A stretch of 17,274 bases of DNA from Verrucomicrobiota bacterium. GTDB lineage: Bacteria > Verrucomicrobiota > Verrucomicrobiia > Opitutales > Opitutaceae. The DNA lies in assembly GCA_023457035.1 (NCBI GenBank), contig JAEWNN010000021.1, positions 1 to 17,274 of the forward strand. The letters run 5' to 3'. The notes under the pieces are model-generated. The model was not told where the DNA came from. It saw only the letters and a list, made by a program, of their open reading frames with translations, and did no database searches. Below, one piece after another: positions 1 through 6,933 of the stretch. The translations under genes were made by a program, and so were the position numbers. Positions within the stretch are counted from its first letter, which is position 1; the number at the start of each line of letters is the position of its first letter.

Positions 1-77
1 AAGGCGAGCACGAGCGCGCCGGCCAGCGGCGTAGCCACGGCCAGTTGCAGGAGGAGCGGTGACGAGGCGTCGTTCAT
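1..77 (-). CDS. nuoM: NADH-quinone oxidoreductase subunit M, N-terminal fragment
   Basis: Only the first 25 codons lie in the window; the gene continues past the left edge. The reading begins MNDASSPLLLQLAVATPLAG, a hydrophobic start typical of an antiporter-like complex I membrane subunit. The assignment to NuoM rests mainly on position: it follows nuoL in the same direction, as in the standard nuoL-M-N order. The ATG (75-77 on the plus strand as cat) is preceded on the coding strand by a pyrimidine-rich stretch with no Shine-Dalgarno sequence. The 134-nt spacer separating it from nuoL carries a period-9 inverted repeat. If the call is right, the product is one of the three proton-pumping subunits of the membrane arm. 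Confidence 0.75.
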   Translation of the reverse strand, partial: MNDASSPLLLQLAVATPLAGALVLA

Positions 78-95
78 CGGCAGAAAAGGCGGACC

Positions 96-182
96 ACAGA
101 AGGCAACGAAGAGAACGAAGGACGGAGGAGAACGGACACGGCGCGCGGCGCAGGCGACTTCGTTTCCTTCGTTACCTTCTGT
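96..182. repeat. Period-9 inverted repeat in the nuoL-nuoM spacer
   Basis: Two 25-nt arms face each other: 96-120 and 158-182. The reverse complement of the right arm matches the left arm at 22 of 25 positions by eye. Each arm is itself periodic at 9 nt, with a GAAG-NNAAC-like unit repeated about three times. The loop between them is 37 nt and GC-rich. In nuoL-nuoM mRNA the arms could form a long hairpin between the nuoL stop and the nuoM start. No T-run follows, so it does not look like a standard intrinsic terminator. Confidence 0.85.
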
Positions 183-211
183 CGGTTCGTCTGGAAATTG
201 CAGGACATGGT

Positions 212-2137
212 TCAGAGCAACCCGGTGGCAATGGCCCAGCAGAGGGCGGCGCCGAAGAGGAACCAGTAGACGTAGCCGTGGAGGCTGCCCACGTGCAGCA
301 GGCGCGCGCCGGAGCCGAACCACGAGGTGATCTGCGCCGCGAAACGCGGCACGCCGGCCACGAAGATGAAGTCGAAGAAATCGAGCACCAGGGCGAAGCG
401 TTGTTGGACTTTCGCGACGTAGTAGCCGTAGAGGCGGTCGAAGAGTTCCTGCAGTTTCACGAGCAGACCGAACGCCGCGGGAGATTTCGCGGCGAGTGAA
501 TCGGTGGCGTCGGTCTTGTAGAACACCCACGCCACACCGCCGCCGAGCAGGACGATGCCAAGCGAGAGCAGCAGCATGCCGGTGTGGGCAGAACCGTGCG
601 CCTCGGGAATCGCCTCGGCGAAAGAGCCGGCGATCTGGCCGAAGAATCCGGAGTAACCGCCGACAACCGAGAGGATGGCGAGGACGGCGAGCGGGAGCGT
701 CATCGTGAGGCCGGTCTCGTGCGCGTGCGCGGACTCGTGCGAGCGGGCCTCGCCGAAGAAGGTGAGCTTCCACATGCGGACCATGTAGAACGCGGTCAGC
801 ACGGCAGTGGCGGTGATGATGCCGAAGACCGCCTTGTTGTTCATGAAGGCGAGATAGAGGATGGCGTCCTTCGAGAAGAAACCGGAGAGGAACGGCAGAC
901 CCGCGATCGCGGCGACGCCGATGGTGAACGTCCCGAACGTCACGGGCATCTTCTTCCACAGGCCGCCCATCTTGAAGATGTCCTGCTCGTGGTGGCAGCC
1001 GGCGATGACCGAGCCGGAGCCGAGGAAGAGCAACGCCTTGAAGAAGGCGTGGGTCGTGAGGTGGAACATCGCGGCGCCAATACCGTTGCCGAAGAACAAG
1101 ATGGTATGTTCGCCATGAAGGCCAAACTCGGCACAGGTCTGGCACTGTTGCCGAATCGAACCTAATCCAAATGCAGCGACCATGAAGCCAAGCTGGGAAA
1201 GGGTGGAATATGCCAAGACCTTCTTGAGGTCGCGTTGTACGATGGCGCAAAGCGCAGCATACGCCGCGGTCGCAACCCCTACCCACATGATGACCCAGAG
1301 TGCATCGGCAACCATCAGGGTGCTTACGCGACAAAGCATGTAGATTCCTGCAGCAACCATCGTCGCTGCATGGATAAGGGCAGAAACCGGAGTTGGACCC
1401 TCCATCGCGTCCGGGAGCCAAACCTGCAGCGGAAATTGCGCAGACTTGCCGACCGCACCGCAGAAGAGGAGTAGCGGAATTCCGACATTCACCAATGCGG
1501 TGTCACCAGCCCGAAGTTTTGCGTCAATGATGACGCCAATCTCAGCAAGGTTTGTGGTCTTAAACTGCCAGAAGCACCAGATGATGCCGAGGAGGAAGCC
1601 GAAGTCGCCGACGCGGTTGACGATAAAAGCCTTCTTCGAGGCGTCGGCCGCGGACTGCTTCTGGTTGTAGTGGTTGATCAGCAGGTACGAGCTGAAGCCC
1701 ACCAGTTCCCAGAAGATGAAAATCATGAAGAGGTTGTCGGCGAGCACGATGCCGAGCATCGAGAACATGAAGACCGACAACCCGCCGAAGAACCGCGCCT
1801 TGGCCGCATCGTCGCGCATGTAGCCGAGGCTGAAGACGTGGATAAGGAAGCCGACGAACGCGACGACCGAGAGCATGAGCTTCGCGAGGTCGTCGACGAG
1901 GAAGCCGAGCTTGAGCGTGAGCGGCCCGAGCGTGAGCCATTCGAGCGAGCCGGTGATGGTCTGTCCGCGGTTTTCGGCGCCGAAGATGAGGCAGGCGGCG
2001 AGCGCCGCGATGCCGGCGGCGGCGAGCACGGAGATGGCGGCGGCGAGGTTGTGCCGGCGGCGCAGGAACAGCGCGATCACCGCGGCCGAGGCCAGCGGGA
2101 GCAGCAGGAGTGCGAGGGAGGTGGCGGAACCGGACAT
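212..2137 (-). CDS. nuoL: NADH-quinone oxidoreductase subunit L (proton-pumping antiporter-like subunit)
   Basis: The product is 641 residues, slightly longer than the usual 610-620, and is the distal antiporter-like subunit of the complex I membrane arm. Visible signatures are WELVGFSSYLLI around residues 143-154 with the key glutamate E144, the GKSAQFPLQVWLPDAMEGPT block at about 230-249 with conserved lysine K231, and THAFFKALLFLGSGS at about 362-376. The many hydrophobic segments fit 14-16 transmembrane helices, and a long amphipathic C-terminal region is present. Two oddities stand out. Residues about 327-352 contain an extra stretch with two cysteines between the QLGFMVAAFGLGS segment and the GAAMFHLTTHAFFK segment. 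Codons about 191-353 use many A- or T-ending codons while both flanks are almost entirely G/C-ending. The start is ATG with no Shine-Dalgarno sequence. Neighbours are nuoK upstream and nuoM downstream. Confidence 0.97.
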   Translation of the reverse strand: MSGSATSLALLLLPLASAAVIALFLRRRHNLAAAISVLAAAGIAALAACLIFGAENRGQTITGSLEWLTLGPLTLKLGFLVDDLAKLMLSVVAFVGFLIHVFSLGYMRDDAAKARFFGGLSVFMFSMLGIVLADNLFMIFIFWELVGFSSYLLINHYNQKQSAADASKKAFIVNRVGDFGFLLGIIWCFWQFKTTNLAEIGVIIDAKLRAGDTALVNVGIPLLLFCGAVGKSAQFPLQVWLPDAMEGPTPVSALIHAATMVAAGIYMLCRVSTLMVADALWVIMWVGVATAAYAALCAIVQRDLKKVLAYSTLSQLGFMVAAFGLGSIRQQCQTCAEFGLHGEHTILFFGNGIGAAMFHLTTHAFFKALLFLGSGSVIAGCHHEQDIFKMGGLWKKMPVTFGTFTIGVAAIAGLPFLSGFFSKDAILYLAFMNNKAVFGIITATAVLTAFYMVRMWKLTFFGEARSHESAHAHETGLTMTLPLAVLAILSVVGGYSGFFGQIAGSFAEAIPEAHGSAHTGMLLLSLGIVLLGGGVAWVFYKTDATDSLAAKSPAAFGLLVKLQELFDRLYGYYVAKVQQRFALVLDFFDFIFVAGVPRFAAQITSWFGSGARLLHVGSLHGYVYWFLFGAALCWAIATGLL

Positions 2138-2142
2138 TGGGG

Positions 2143-2279
2143 GTCAGGAGACAGGAGTCAGGAGACAGGAGTCGGAAGTCAGACGCCAGGAGCGGGAAGC
2201 AGCGGGCAGTCGTTCGGAGTCCGGCCCGCAACGGGTCGCTCCTGACTCCTGCATCCTGAATTCTGAATTCTTCATCTCA
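2143..2279. repeat. Heptad-period inverted repeat in the nuoK-nuoL spacer
   Basis: The left arm (2143-2205) is nine consecutive 7-nt units, each starting with G and mostly ending GGA (units GTCAGGA and GACAGGA alternate at first, then drift). The right arm (2238-2279) is six 7-nt units ending mostly in CTG (GCTCCTG, ACTCCTG, CATCCTG and drifted forms). The two arms are complementary, with a perfect 13-nt match between 2152-2164 and 2239-2251. The last right-arm unit contains the nuoK stop codon (2277-2279), and the left arm ends five bases before the nuoL ATG. A fold in the mRNA would therefore sit directly upstream of the nuoL start. Confidence 0.88.
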
Positions 2280-2582
2280 GTCCTTCAACGCGGCGAGTTC
2301 GTCGACCTGCACGGTGCCGCGGCGGCGGTAGAGTTGCACGATGATCGCCAGGCCCACGGCGACCTCGGCGGCGGCGACGGTGATGATGAAGAAGACGAAG
2401 GTGTTGCCGTCGGGCGTGCCGTTGAAGCGGGAGAAGGCGACGAGCGCGAGCGTGGTGGCATTCAGCATCAGCTCGAGGCACATGTAGAGCACCAGCGTGT
2501 TGTAGCGCAGGAGCACGCCGAAGAAGCCGATCGCGAAGAGCAGACCGGCGACAAGCAGGAAGGCGTTGAGCGAGATGGTCAC
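2277..2582 (-). CDS. nuoK: NADH-quinone oxidoreductase subunit K
   Basis: This 101-residue membrane subunit (usual length about 100) has three hydrophobic helices. It belongs to the membrane arm between NuoJ and NuoN and contributes acidic residues to the proton-transfer axis. Conserved membrane glutamates are visible: E37 in the YMCLELMLNA segment (E36 of Escherichia coli NuoK) and E73 in the TVAAAEVAVGLAI segment (E72). The start codon is GTG at 2580-2582, read as cac on the plus strand, preceded on the coding strand by a C/T-rich run and no Shine-Dalgarno sequence. The stop codon falls inside the last 7-nt unit of the repeat in the nuoK-nuoL spacer. The upstream gap to nuoJ is 99 nt, unusually long for J-K genes, which commonly abut. 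Confidence 0.97.
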   Translation of the reverse strand: MTISLNAFLLVAGLLFAIGFFGVLLRYNTLVLYMCLELMLNATTLALVAFSRFNGTPDGNTFVFFIITVAAAEVAVGLAIIVQLYRRRGTVQVDELAALKD

Positions 2583-2600
2583 GGGAAGGAACGGAAAGGA

Positions 2601-2698
2601 GTTAGAAGCTAGAAGTTGGGAGCTAGAATGCGGAGGCTGCGCTTCGGCTTCGGGTGGTTCGGATCTTCTAGATTCTCTATTCTAGCTTCTAGATTCGT
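2601..2698. repeat. Heptad-period inverted repeat in the nuoJ-nuoK spacer
   Basis: The left arm (2601-2628) is four 7-nt units of the form G-YT-RGAA (GTTAGAA, GCTAGAA). The right arm (2664-2698) carries the complementary units (TCTTCTA, GATTCTC, TATTCTA, GCTTCTA). The central 35 nt is GC-rich. The right arm overlaps the end of nuoJ: it supplies the last codons (ESRS) and the TAG stop. Sequence and direction differ from the repeat in the next spacer, but the 7-nt period and facing-arm plan are the same. Confidence 0.88.
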
Positions 2699-3209
2699 CC
2701 GAAGCCGCCTCCGCGGCTTCGGACCTCTTGCTGATCGCGATCACGCCGATCATGGCGATGAGGAGGAGGAAGCCGGCGACCTGCACCGGGAGGAGGTAGG
2801 TCGTGAAGAGCTGGCGACCGTAGGTTTTGAGCGCGCTGCCCGAGGCTTCGGGCGGGAGCTCGGGGCCGGAGAGCTGGTTCTTGTGGAAGAGCCAGAGCAC
2901 GCCGGTGCCCAGCAGGGCGAACGCGACGCCCGCGGCGACCTTCGCGAAGGTGCCGATGGGGCGGCGTGTGCTGCTGTCGATGTCGAGCAACATGACGATG
3001 AACGCGAAGAGCACGACGACCGCGCCCGCGTAGACGAGCACCTGGAGGATCGCGAGGAAGTAGGCCTCGAGCAGCACGAAGAGCCCCGCCATGCCGAAGA
3101 AGGTGAGGAAAAGGGAGAGCGCGGCGTCGACGGCGTTGCGGTGCAACGCGACCATCAGCGCGGAGCCGAGGGTCAGCGCGGCGAAGGCGTAGAAGAGGAA
3201 GTCAGCCAT
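2682..3209 (-). CDS. nuoJ: NADH-quinone oxidoreductase subunit J
   Basis: This is a 175-residue membrane subunit with about five hydrophobic helices, near the usual bacterial NuoJ length of 165-185. The family block QVLVYAGAVVVLFAFIVMLL lies at about residues 56-75; it corresponds to the conserved third helix involved in coupling quinone reduction to proton movement. NuoJ sits next to NuoH and NuoK in the membrane arm. The start is ATG at 3207-3209, preceded on the coding strand by CTTCCTCCGCCC rather than a Shine-Dalgarno sequence. The C-terminus is odd: the final 13 or so residues, an Ala/Glu/Ser-rich tail, are encoded by a perfect hairpin (2697-2724) and then by a heptad repeat that also supplies the TAG stop. 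The tail may therefore have been added or replaced by repeat sequence. Confidence 0.97.
   Translation of the reverse strand: MADFLFYAFAALTLGSALMVALHRNAVDAALSLFLTFFGMAGLFVLLEAYFLAILQVLVYAGAVVVLFAFIVMLLDIDSSTRRPIGTFAKVAAGVAFALLGTGVLWLFHKNQLSGPELPPEASGSALKTYGRQLFTTYLLPVQVAGFLLLIAMIGVIAISKRSEAAEAASDESRS
2697..2724. repeat. Perfect 12-bp hairpin inside the nuoJ 3' end
   Basis: Positions 2697-2708 and 2713-2724 are exact reverse complements, 12 bp each, separated by the loop CTCC. The stem is GC-rich (GTCCGAAGCCGC on the plus strand). It lies within the coding sequence of the last nuoJ residues and directly abuts the heptad repeat. It could form in mRNA just before the nuoJ stop. Confidence 0.85.
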
Positions 3210-3212
3210 GGG

Positions 3213-3377
3213 CGGAGGAAGTAGCGAGTAGTGAGTCGCAGGGAGCGAGTAGGCGGAGGGGGGCCGACGCTGGGAACGGATAGGGTGGTGGTTCAGGTAC
3301 TCGTTACGGAAAATCGGTTGGGGCGCTGCGGTGCGGGATGCGCGCTACTCGCCACCCGCTTCCCACTACTTCCGGTA
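3213..3377. repeat. Heptad-period repeats filling the nuoI-nuoJ spacer
   Basis: The 168-nt spacer has heptads at both ends and no ORF of note. The left set (3213-3261) has units such as AGTAGCG, AGTAGTG and AGTAGGC. The right set (3344-3371) has units GCTACTC, GCCACCC, GCTTCCC and ACTACTT, complementary in type (ACTACTT and AGTAG pair) and facing the left set. The outer eight bases match exactly as an inverted repeat. The middle (about 3262-3343) shows no clear structure. The right set ends a few bases from the nuoI stop. Confidence 0.8.
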
Positions 3378-3923
3378 TCAGTGCGCGTTGCCGGCCTCCT
3401 CGGCGGCCTTCTTCTGGTCCCACTTGTAGTGCTTGTCCGGCAACGTGCCCCCGAGCTCGTAGAGCTTCTGCTTGTTGTTGACCATTTCGCCGCGGCTGTA
3501 GCCGGAGACCGAGTAGACGTTCTGCAGCCAGATCGCCTCCTCGGGGCAGACCTCCTGGCAGAGGCCGCAGTAGATGCAGCGCAGCATGTCGATCTCGAAC
3601 TCCTTCGGCGCCTTCTCCACATGGCGGTCGGGCGAACCGGGGGGAATCTCGCCGGGCGTGATGCGGATCGCCTTCGGCGGGCAGACGAACTCACAGAGCT
3701 GGCACGAGACGCACTTCTCGCGGCCGTGCGGATCCATCACGAGCGTCGGCACGCCCCGGTAACCGGGCGGGATCGGCGGGCGCTGCTCCGGGTACTCCAT
3801 CGTGACCTTCGGCGCGAGCATGTGCCGCAATGTCGTGCGCAGGCCGGACACGACGCCCGGCAGGTAGGTGCGCGCGAGGAAGGAGAGCGGCTTGCGTTCG
3901 ACGACTTTGACGGTGGCAGGCAT
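3378..3923 (-). CDS. nuoI: NADH-quinone oxidoreductase subunit I (two 4Fe-4S ferredoxin-like)
   Basis: This 181-residue protein carries clusters N6a and N6b, which pass electrons from NuoG to NuoB in the connecting module. Two ferredoxin motifs are complete: C71-C74-C77-C81 (CVSCQLCEFVCP) and C116-C119-C122-C126 (CIYCGLCQEVCP). The N-terminal 60 residues hold the amphipathic region and the RPPIPPGYRG segment typical of NuoI. The start MPATVKVVERKP at 3921-3923 was chosen because the open frame upstream reads through the repeat-rich spacer into antisense of nuoH and has no family similarity. No Shine-Dalgarno sequence is present; the coding strand reads CGCCTCCCTCTG before ATG. The 118-nt gap to nuoH holds heptads and two hairpins. 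Confidence 0.97.
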   Translation of the reverse strand: MPATVKVVERKPLSFLARTYLPGVVSGLRTTLRHMLAPKVTMEYPEQRPPIPPGYRGVPTLVMDPHGREKCVSCQLCEFVCPPKAIRITPGEIPPGSPDRHVEKAPKEFEIDMLRCIYCGLCQEVCPEEAIWLQNVYSVSGYSRGEMVNNKQKLYELGGTLPDKHYKWDQKKAAEEAGNAH

Positions 3924-3929
3924 CAGAGG

Positions 3930-3964
3930 GAGGCGAAAGGCGTGGGACGGGAGGCGTGAGGTAG
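3930..3964. repeat. Five-unit heptad array in the nuoH-nuoI spacer
   Basis: Five consecutive 7-nt units share the form GAGGCGT (GAGGCGA, AAGGCGT, GGGACGG, GAGGCGT, GAGGTAG). It begins seven bases beyond the nuoI start codon, so it lies in the nuoI leader. I see no facing partner arm; the next sequence is a pair of GTTTC hairpins. Confidence 0.75.
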
Positions 3965-4008
3965 GGACGTTTCTCCGAAACGTCCGCGGCTGTTTCTCGG
4001 AAACCGCC
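3965..4008. repeat. Tandem pair of GTTTC/GAAAC hairpins
   Basis: Hairpin 1 (3965-3985) has perfect 9-bp arms GGACGTTTC and GAAACGTCC around TCC. Hairpin 2 (3988-4008) has arms GGCTGTTTC and GAAACCGCC around TCG with one mismatch. Both share the core GTTTC-TCN-GAAAC, so they look like two diverged copies of one small palindromic unit, similar in layout to REP-type doublets. They lie in the nuoH-nuoI spacer. No T-run follows either. Confidence 0.8.
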
Positions 4009-4041
4009 CCACCCCCGGAACTGTGCTGGTGCAGCGCATGT

Positions 4042-5175
4042 TCAATTCGGCAGGAAGGCGATGATGATCGCGTAGGCGACGATGTTGGCCAGCGCCAGCG
4101 GCATGAGCACGCGCCAGCCGAGGCGCATGACCTGATCGTAGCGGAAACGCGGCACGGTCCAGCGGACCCAGATGAAGACGAAGACGAAGAACGCGACCTT
4201 CGCGAGCAGGGTGGCGACCGCCAGCAACGCCCCGAGCAGGCCGAGGTTGAGCGGGAGGCCGGTCCAGACGGCAAGCTTGGCCCACGTGATCCCCGGGAGC
4301 GGTTCCCAGCCGCCGAGGAAGAGCAGCGAGAACACCGCCGAGCCCACGATCATGTGCGCGTATTCGGCGGTGAAGAACAGGCCGAACTTGAACGCGCCGT
4401 ACTCGGTGTGGAAACCGCCCACGAGCTCGGCCTCGCCCTCGGGCATGTCGAACGGCAGGCGGTTGGTCTCGGCGAAGAGCGACACGTAGAAGACCAGCGC
4501 GGACACCGGCGCCAGGAAGAGGAACCACGCGGATTCGGCCTGATAGTGCACGATGCGGATCAGGCTCAGCGTGCCCTCGGCCCCGGCGTTGTTCGCGAGC
4601 AGGAAGAGCGGGATCACCGAGAGGCTCATCGCGATCTCGTAGGAGATGAGCTGCGCGGTCGCGCGCACGCTACCGAGGAATGGATACCGGGAGTTCGAGG
4701 CCCAGCCGGCGAGGATCGTCGAGTAGACGCCGAGCGAGGAGACCGCGAACATGAACACGATCCCGAGATCGAGGTTGGCGAGGATGAGCGGCACCGCACG
4801 ACCGGCGGCGTCGACATACTCGCCCAGCGGCACGATCACGACGGTCGTGAGCGCCGGGATGAGGGCGACCACCGGCGCCAGGTTGAAATAGAACCACTTC
4901 ACGTGGCCGGGGATCGGCTCCTCCTTGAAGAGGAACTTGCCGCCGTCGGCCAACGGCTGGAAGAGACCCAGCCGCTGCATGAACCGGCCCAGGAGCGGGA
5001 TCGCCGCCACCCACGGAATCGCGGTGCGATTCGGACCGGTGCGCCCCTGGATCCACGCGGAGACCTTGCGCTCGGCGAGCACCGAATACATGCAGCCGCC
5101 CATCAGGACGGAGACGACGATCAGCGACTTGATCAGCAGCTGGACGACGAGCGGAAGCTGGTAGAAGAGGTCCAT
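4042..5175 (-). CDS. nuoH: NADH-quinone oxidoreductase subunit H
   Basis: This 377-residue membrane subunit forms part of the quinone-binding channel at the junction of the peripheral and membrane arms. Conserved segments are AERKVSAWIQGRTGPNR at residues 34-50 and the acidic loop running from AETNRLPFDMPEGEAELVGG into FHTEYGAFKF at about 236-264. About eight to nine hydrophobic helices are visible. It is slightly longer than the E. coli protein (325). The start MDLFYQLPLVV lies only 3 nt after the nuoG stop, so the two genes are likely translationally coupled; this is the tightest junction in the operon. Confidence 0.97.
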   Translation of the reverse strand: MDLFYQLPLVVQLLIKSLIVVSVLMGGCMYSVLAERKVSAWIQGRTGPNRTAIPWVAAIPLLGRFMQRLGLFQPLADGGKFLFKEEPIPGHVKWFYFNLAPVVALIPALTTVVIVPLGEYVDAAGRAVPLILANLDLGIVFMFAVSSLGVYSTILAGWASNSRYPFLGSVRATAQLISYEIAMSLSVIPLFLLANNAGAEGTLSLIRIVHYQAESAWFLFLAPVSALVFYVSLFAETNRLPFDMPEGEAELVGGFHTEYGAFKFGLFFTAEYAHMIVGSAVFSLLFLGGWEPLPGITWAKLAVWTGLPLNLGLLGALLAVATLLAKVAFFVFVFIWVRWTVPRFRYDQVMRLGWRVLMPLALANIVAYAIIIAFLPN

Positions 5176-5178
5176 GGC

Positions 5179-6882
5179 TCAGGCGGAGGCGGGCTTCGCG
5201 GCCGGTTTGAAATGGAGCGACTCGCCCTCGACGAACGGCAGGCCGGCCCACGCGGAGCCGTCGAGCAGTTGGCCGGTCGGCGGAATCGCCGCCCAGGTGA
5301 GACCGGACAGAACCGGGACCTCGCCCGCGCGCGCGCTCCAGACCGCGCCGAGCTCGGACGGTGCCGACAGCCCGGTCACGCCGGTGATCAACGCCGCGAT
5401 GAGCGCAAGGGCGTCGCGCGCCTGCGCCGGGCCGGGGACGGCGGCGCCGAAACGCTGCAGGCGGAACTGCTGGTTGATGAACGAGCCGTTCTTCTCGAAA
5501 ACGGTGAGCGTCGGCAGCACCACCCGCGCGGCCGCGGTCACGGCCGTGCGGTGCGTGCCCACCTCGATCACGGAAATCTTCGCGAGCTGTTCCACGGTGA
5601 GACCGGCGGCGGAGAGATCCTCACCGAAGACGATGACCGTGCCCACCGCGCCGTGGTCGATGGCGGCGGCGAGCTCGGTGAGCTCGGTGGGCGGATACGC
5701 CTTGATCAGGCCGGTGACGAGCGCGCCGCGGACATTCGGGTTGCGGTCGGCGGAGAGCAGCAGGCCGTCGCCCTGCCCCACCCGGCCGACGATGTCGGTC
5801 GGGATCTCGCCGAGGGCCGACGCGAGCCGGCGCGTGAGGTACTGCTCCTCGAGCGATTGGCGGCCGGAGCCGACGATGGCGACCCGGGGGTTGCCCTTGA
5901 GCAGGGCGACCGCGGCGGCGAGCGCCTGCTCGGGCGTGGCGGACTGGCCGTTGACCAGCGGCTGCGTGAGGCGGTTCTCCGCGGCGACCTGCTTGTAGAG
6001 CAGCCGGCCGGAGTCGGTCATCCACGTGTCGTTCACCTCGTCGTTGCGGCGCGGGGTGATGCGGTAGATGACGCCCTCGCGCGACCAGACGTCGGTGTTC
6101 GCGCCGACACTGGATTCGGTGTCGATGCTCGGCGCGGTCTTGAGGAACCACACCCGCATCTTGAAGCGGAAATCGGTGCTCGTGAGCGCGCCCACCGGGC
6201 AGATGTCGACCGTGTTGAGCGAGTAGTTGTGGTTCAGCTCGCGGCCGGGATAGCAGGTGAGCGTCGAGTAACTGCCGCGGTCGACGAAGCCGAGCACGTC
6301 CTCCTTGGCGATGTCGCGGGTGAAGCGGATGCAGCGCGAGCAGAGGATGCAACGCTCGTCGTCGAGCGTGACGCGCGGGCCCAGCTGGGTGCGCTTCGGC
6401 TTCACGTTCTTCTTCTCGATGAAACGGGAGTAGCCGCGGCCGTAGTCGTTGGCCTGTTCCTGGAGGCGGCATTCGCCCGCCTGGTCGCAGATCGGGCAGT
6501 CGAGCGGGTGGTTGATGAGGAGGAACTCCATCACGCCTTCGCGCGCGTCCTTGATCTGCGGAGTGGAAGTACGGATATGCAGACCCGGCGTGGCGTTGGT
6601 GAAGCACGCGATCTGCGGCTTGGGCAGCCAGTTGACGCGCTGCTTGCCGGAGGCCGGGTCCAGGAGCGCCTGCTTCGTGACCGGGTCGACGGCCGGCAGG
6701 CCCATCTCGACCAGACACATCCGGCAGTTGCCGGCGACCGGCAGCTTCGGGTGGTAGCAGAAATGGGGGATCTCGATGCCGAGCAACGCGGCGGCCTCGA
6801 TCATGTTGGTGCCCTTCGGCACCGCGATGTCGCGGCCGTCGATGTTGACGGTGACGAGGTCGGATTGGACAGGCTGGGACAT
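5179..6882 (-). CDS. nuoG: NADH-quinone oxidoreductase subunit G (iron-sulfur subunit)
   Basis: The 567-residue NADH-module protein relays electrons from NuoF to NuoI. Cluster ligands are visible: 2Fe-2S N1b at C42, C53, C56 and C93; 4Fe-4S N5 at H125, C129, C132 and C138; 4Fe-4S N4 at C178, C181, C184 and C228. A molybdopterin-oxidoreductase-like domain follows from about residue 245. The optional N7 cluster motif CxxCxxxC of some bacteria is replaced at the equivalent place by D254, S257 and A261, so N7 is probably absent. The protein is also much shorter than E. coli NuoG (about 900), with a reduced C-terminal domain. The start is ATG with a C/T-rich leader; nuoH follows after 3 nt. Confidence 0.97.
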   Translation of the reverse strand: MSQPVQSDLVTVNIDGRDIAVPKGTNMIEAAALLGIEIPHFCYHPKLPVAGNCRMCLVEMGLPAVDPVTKQALLDPASGKQRVNWLPKPQIACFTNATPGLHIRTSTPQIKDAREGVMEFLLINHPLDCPICDQAGECRLQEQANDYGRGYSRFIEKKNVKPKRTQLGPRVTLDDERCILCSRCIRFTRDIAKEDVLGFVDRGSYSTLTCYPGRELNHNYSLNTVDICPVGALTSTDFRFKMRVWFLKTAPSIDTESSVGANTDVWSREGVIYRITPRRNDEVNDTWMTDSGRLLYKQVAAENRLTQPLVNGQSATPEQALAAAVALLKGNPRVAIVGSGRQSLEEQYLTRRLASALGEIPTDIVGRVGQGDGLLLSADRNPNVRGALVTGLIKAYPPTELTELAAAIDHGAVGTVIVFGEDLSAAGLTVEQLAKISVIEVGTHRTAVTAAARVVLPTLTVFEKNGSFINQQFRLQRFGAAVPGPAQARDALALIAALITGVTGLSAPSELGAVWSARAGEVPVLSGLTWAAIPPTGQLLDGSAWAGLPFVEGESLHFKPAAKPASA

Positions 6883-6933
6883 CGGGAAGGAGGCGGGAGG
6901 GCGGACCAGGTGGGCGTGGCGCGGTCGGCGCGG

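Noticed and set aside
96..4008. Intrinsic terminators inside the nuo operon
   Set aside because: The stems are strong but none is followed by a T-run on the coding strand, and the gene order implies read-through.
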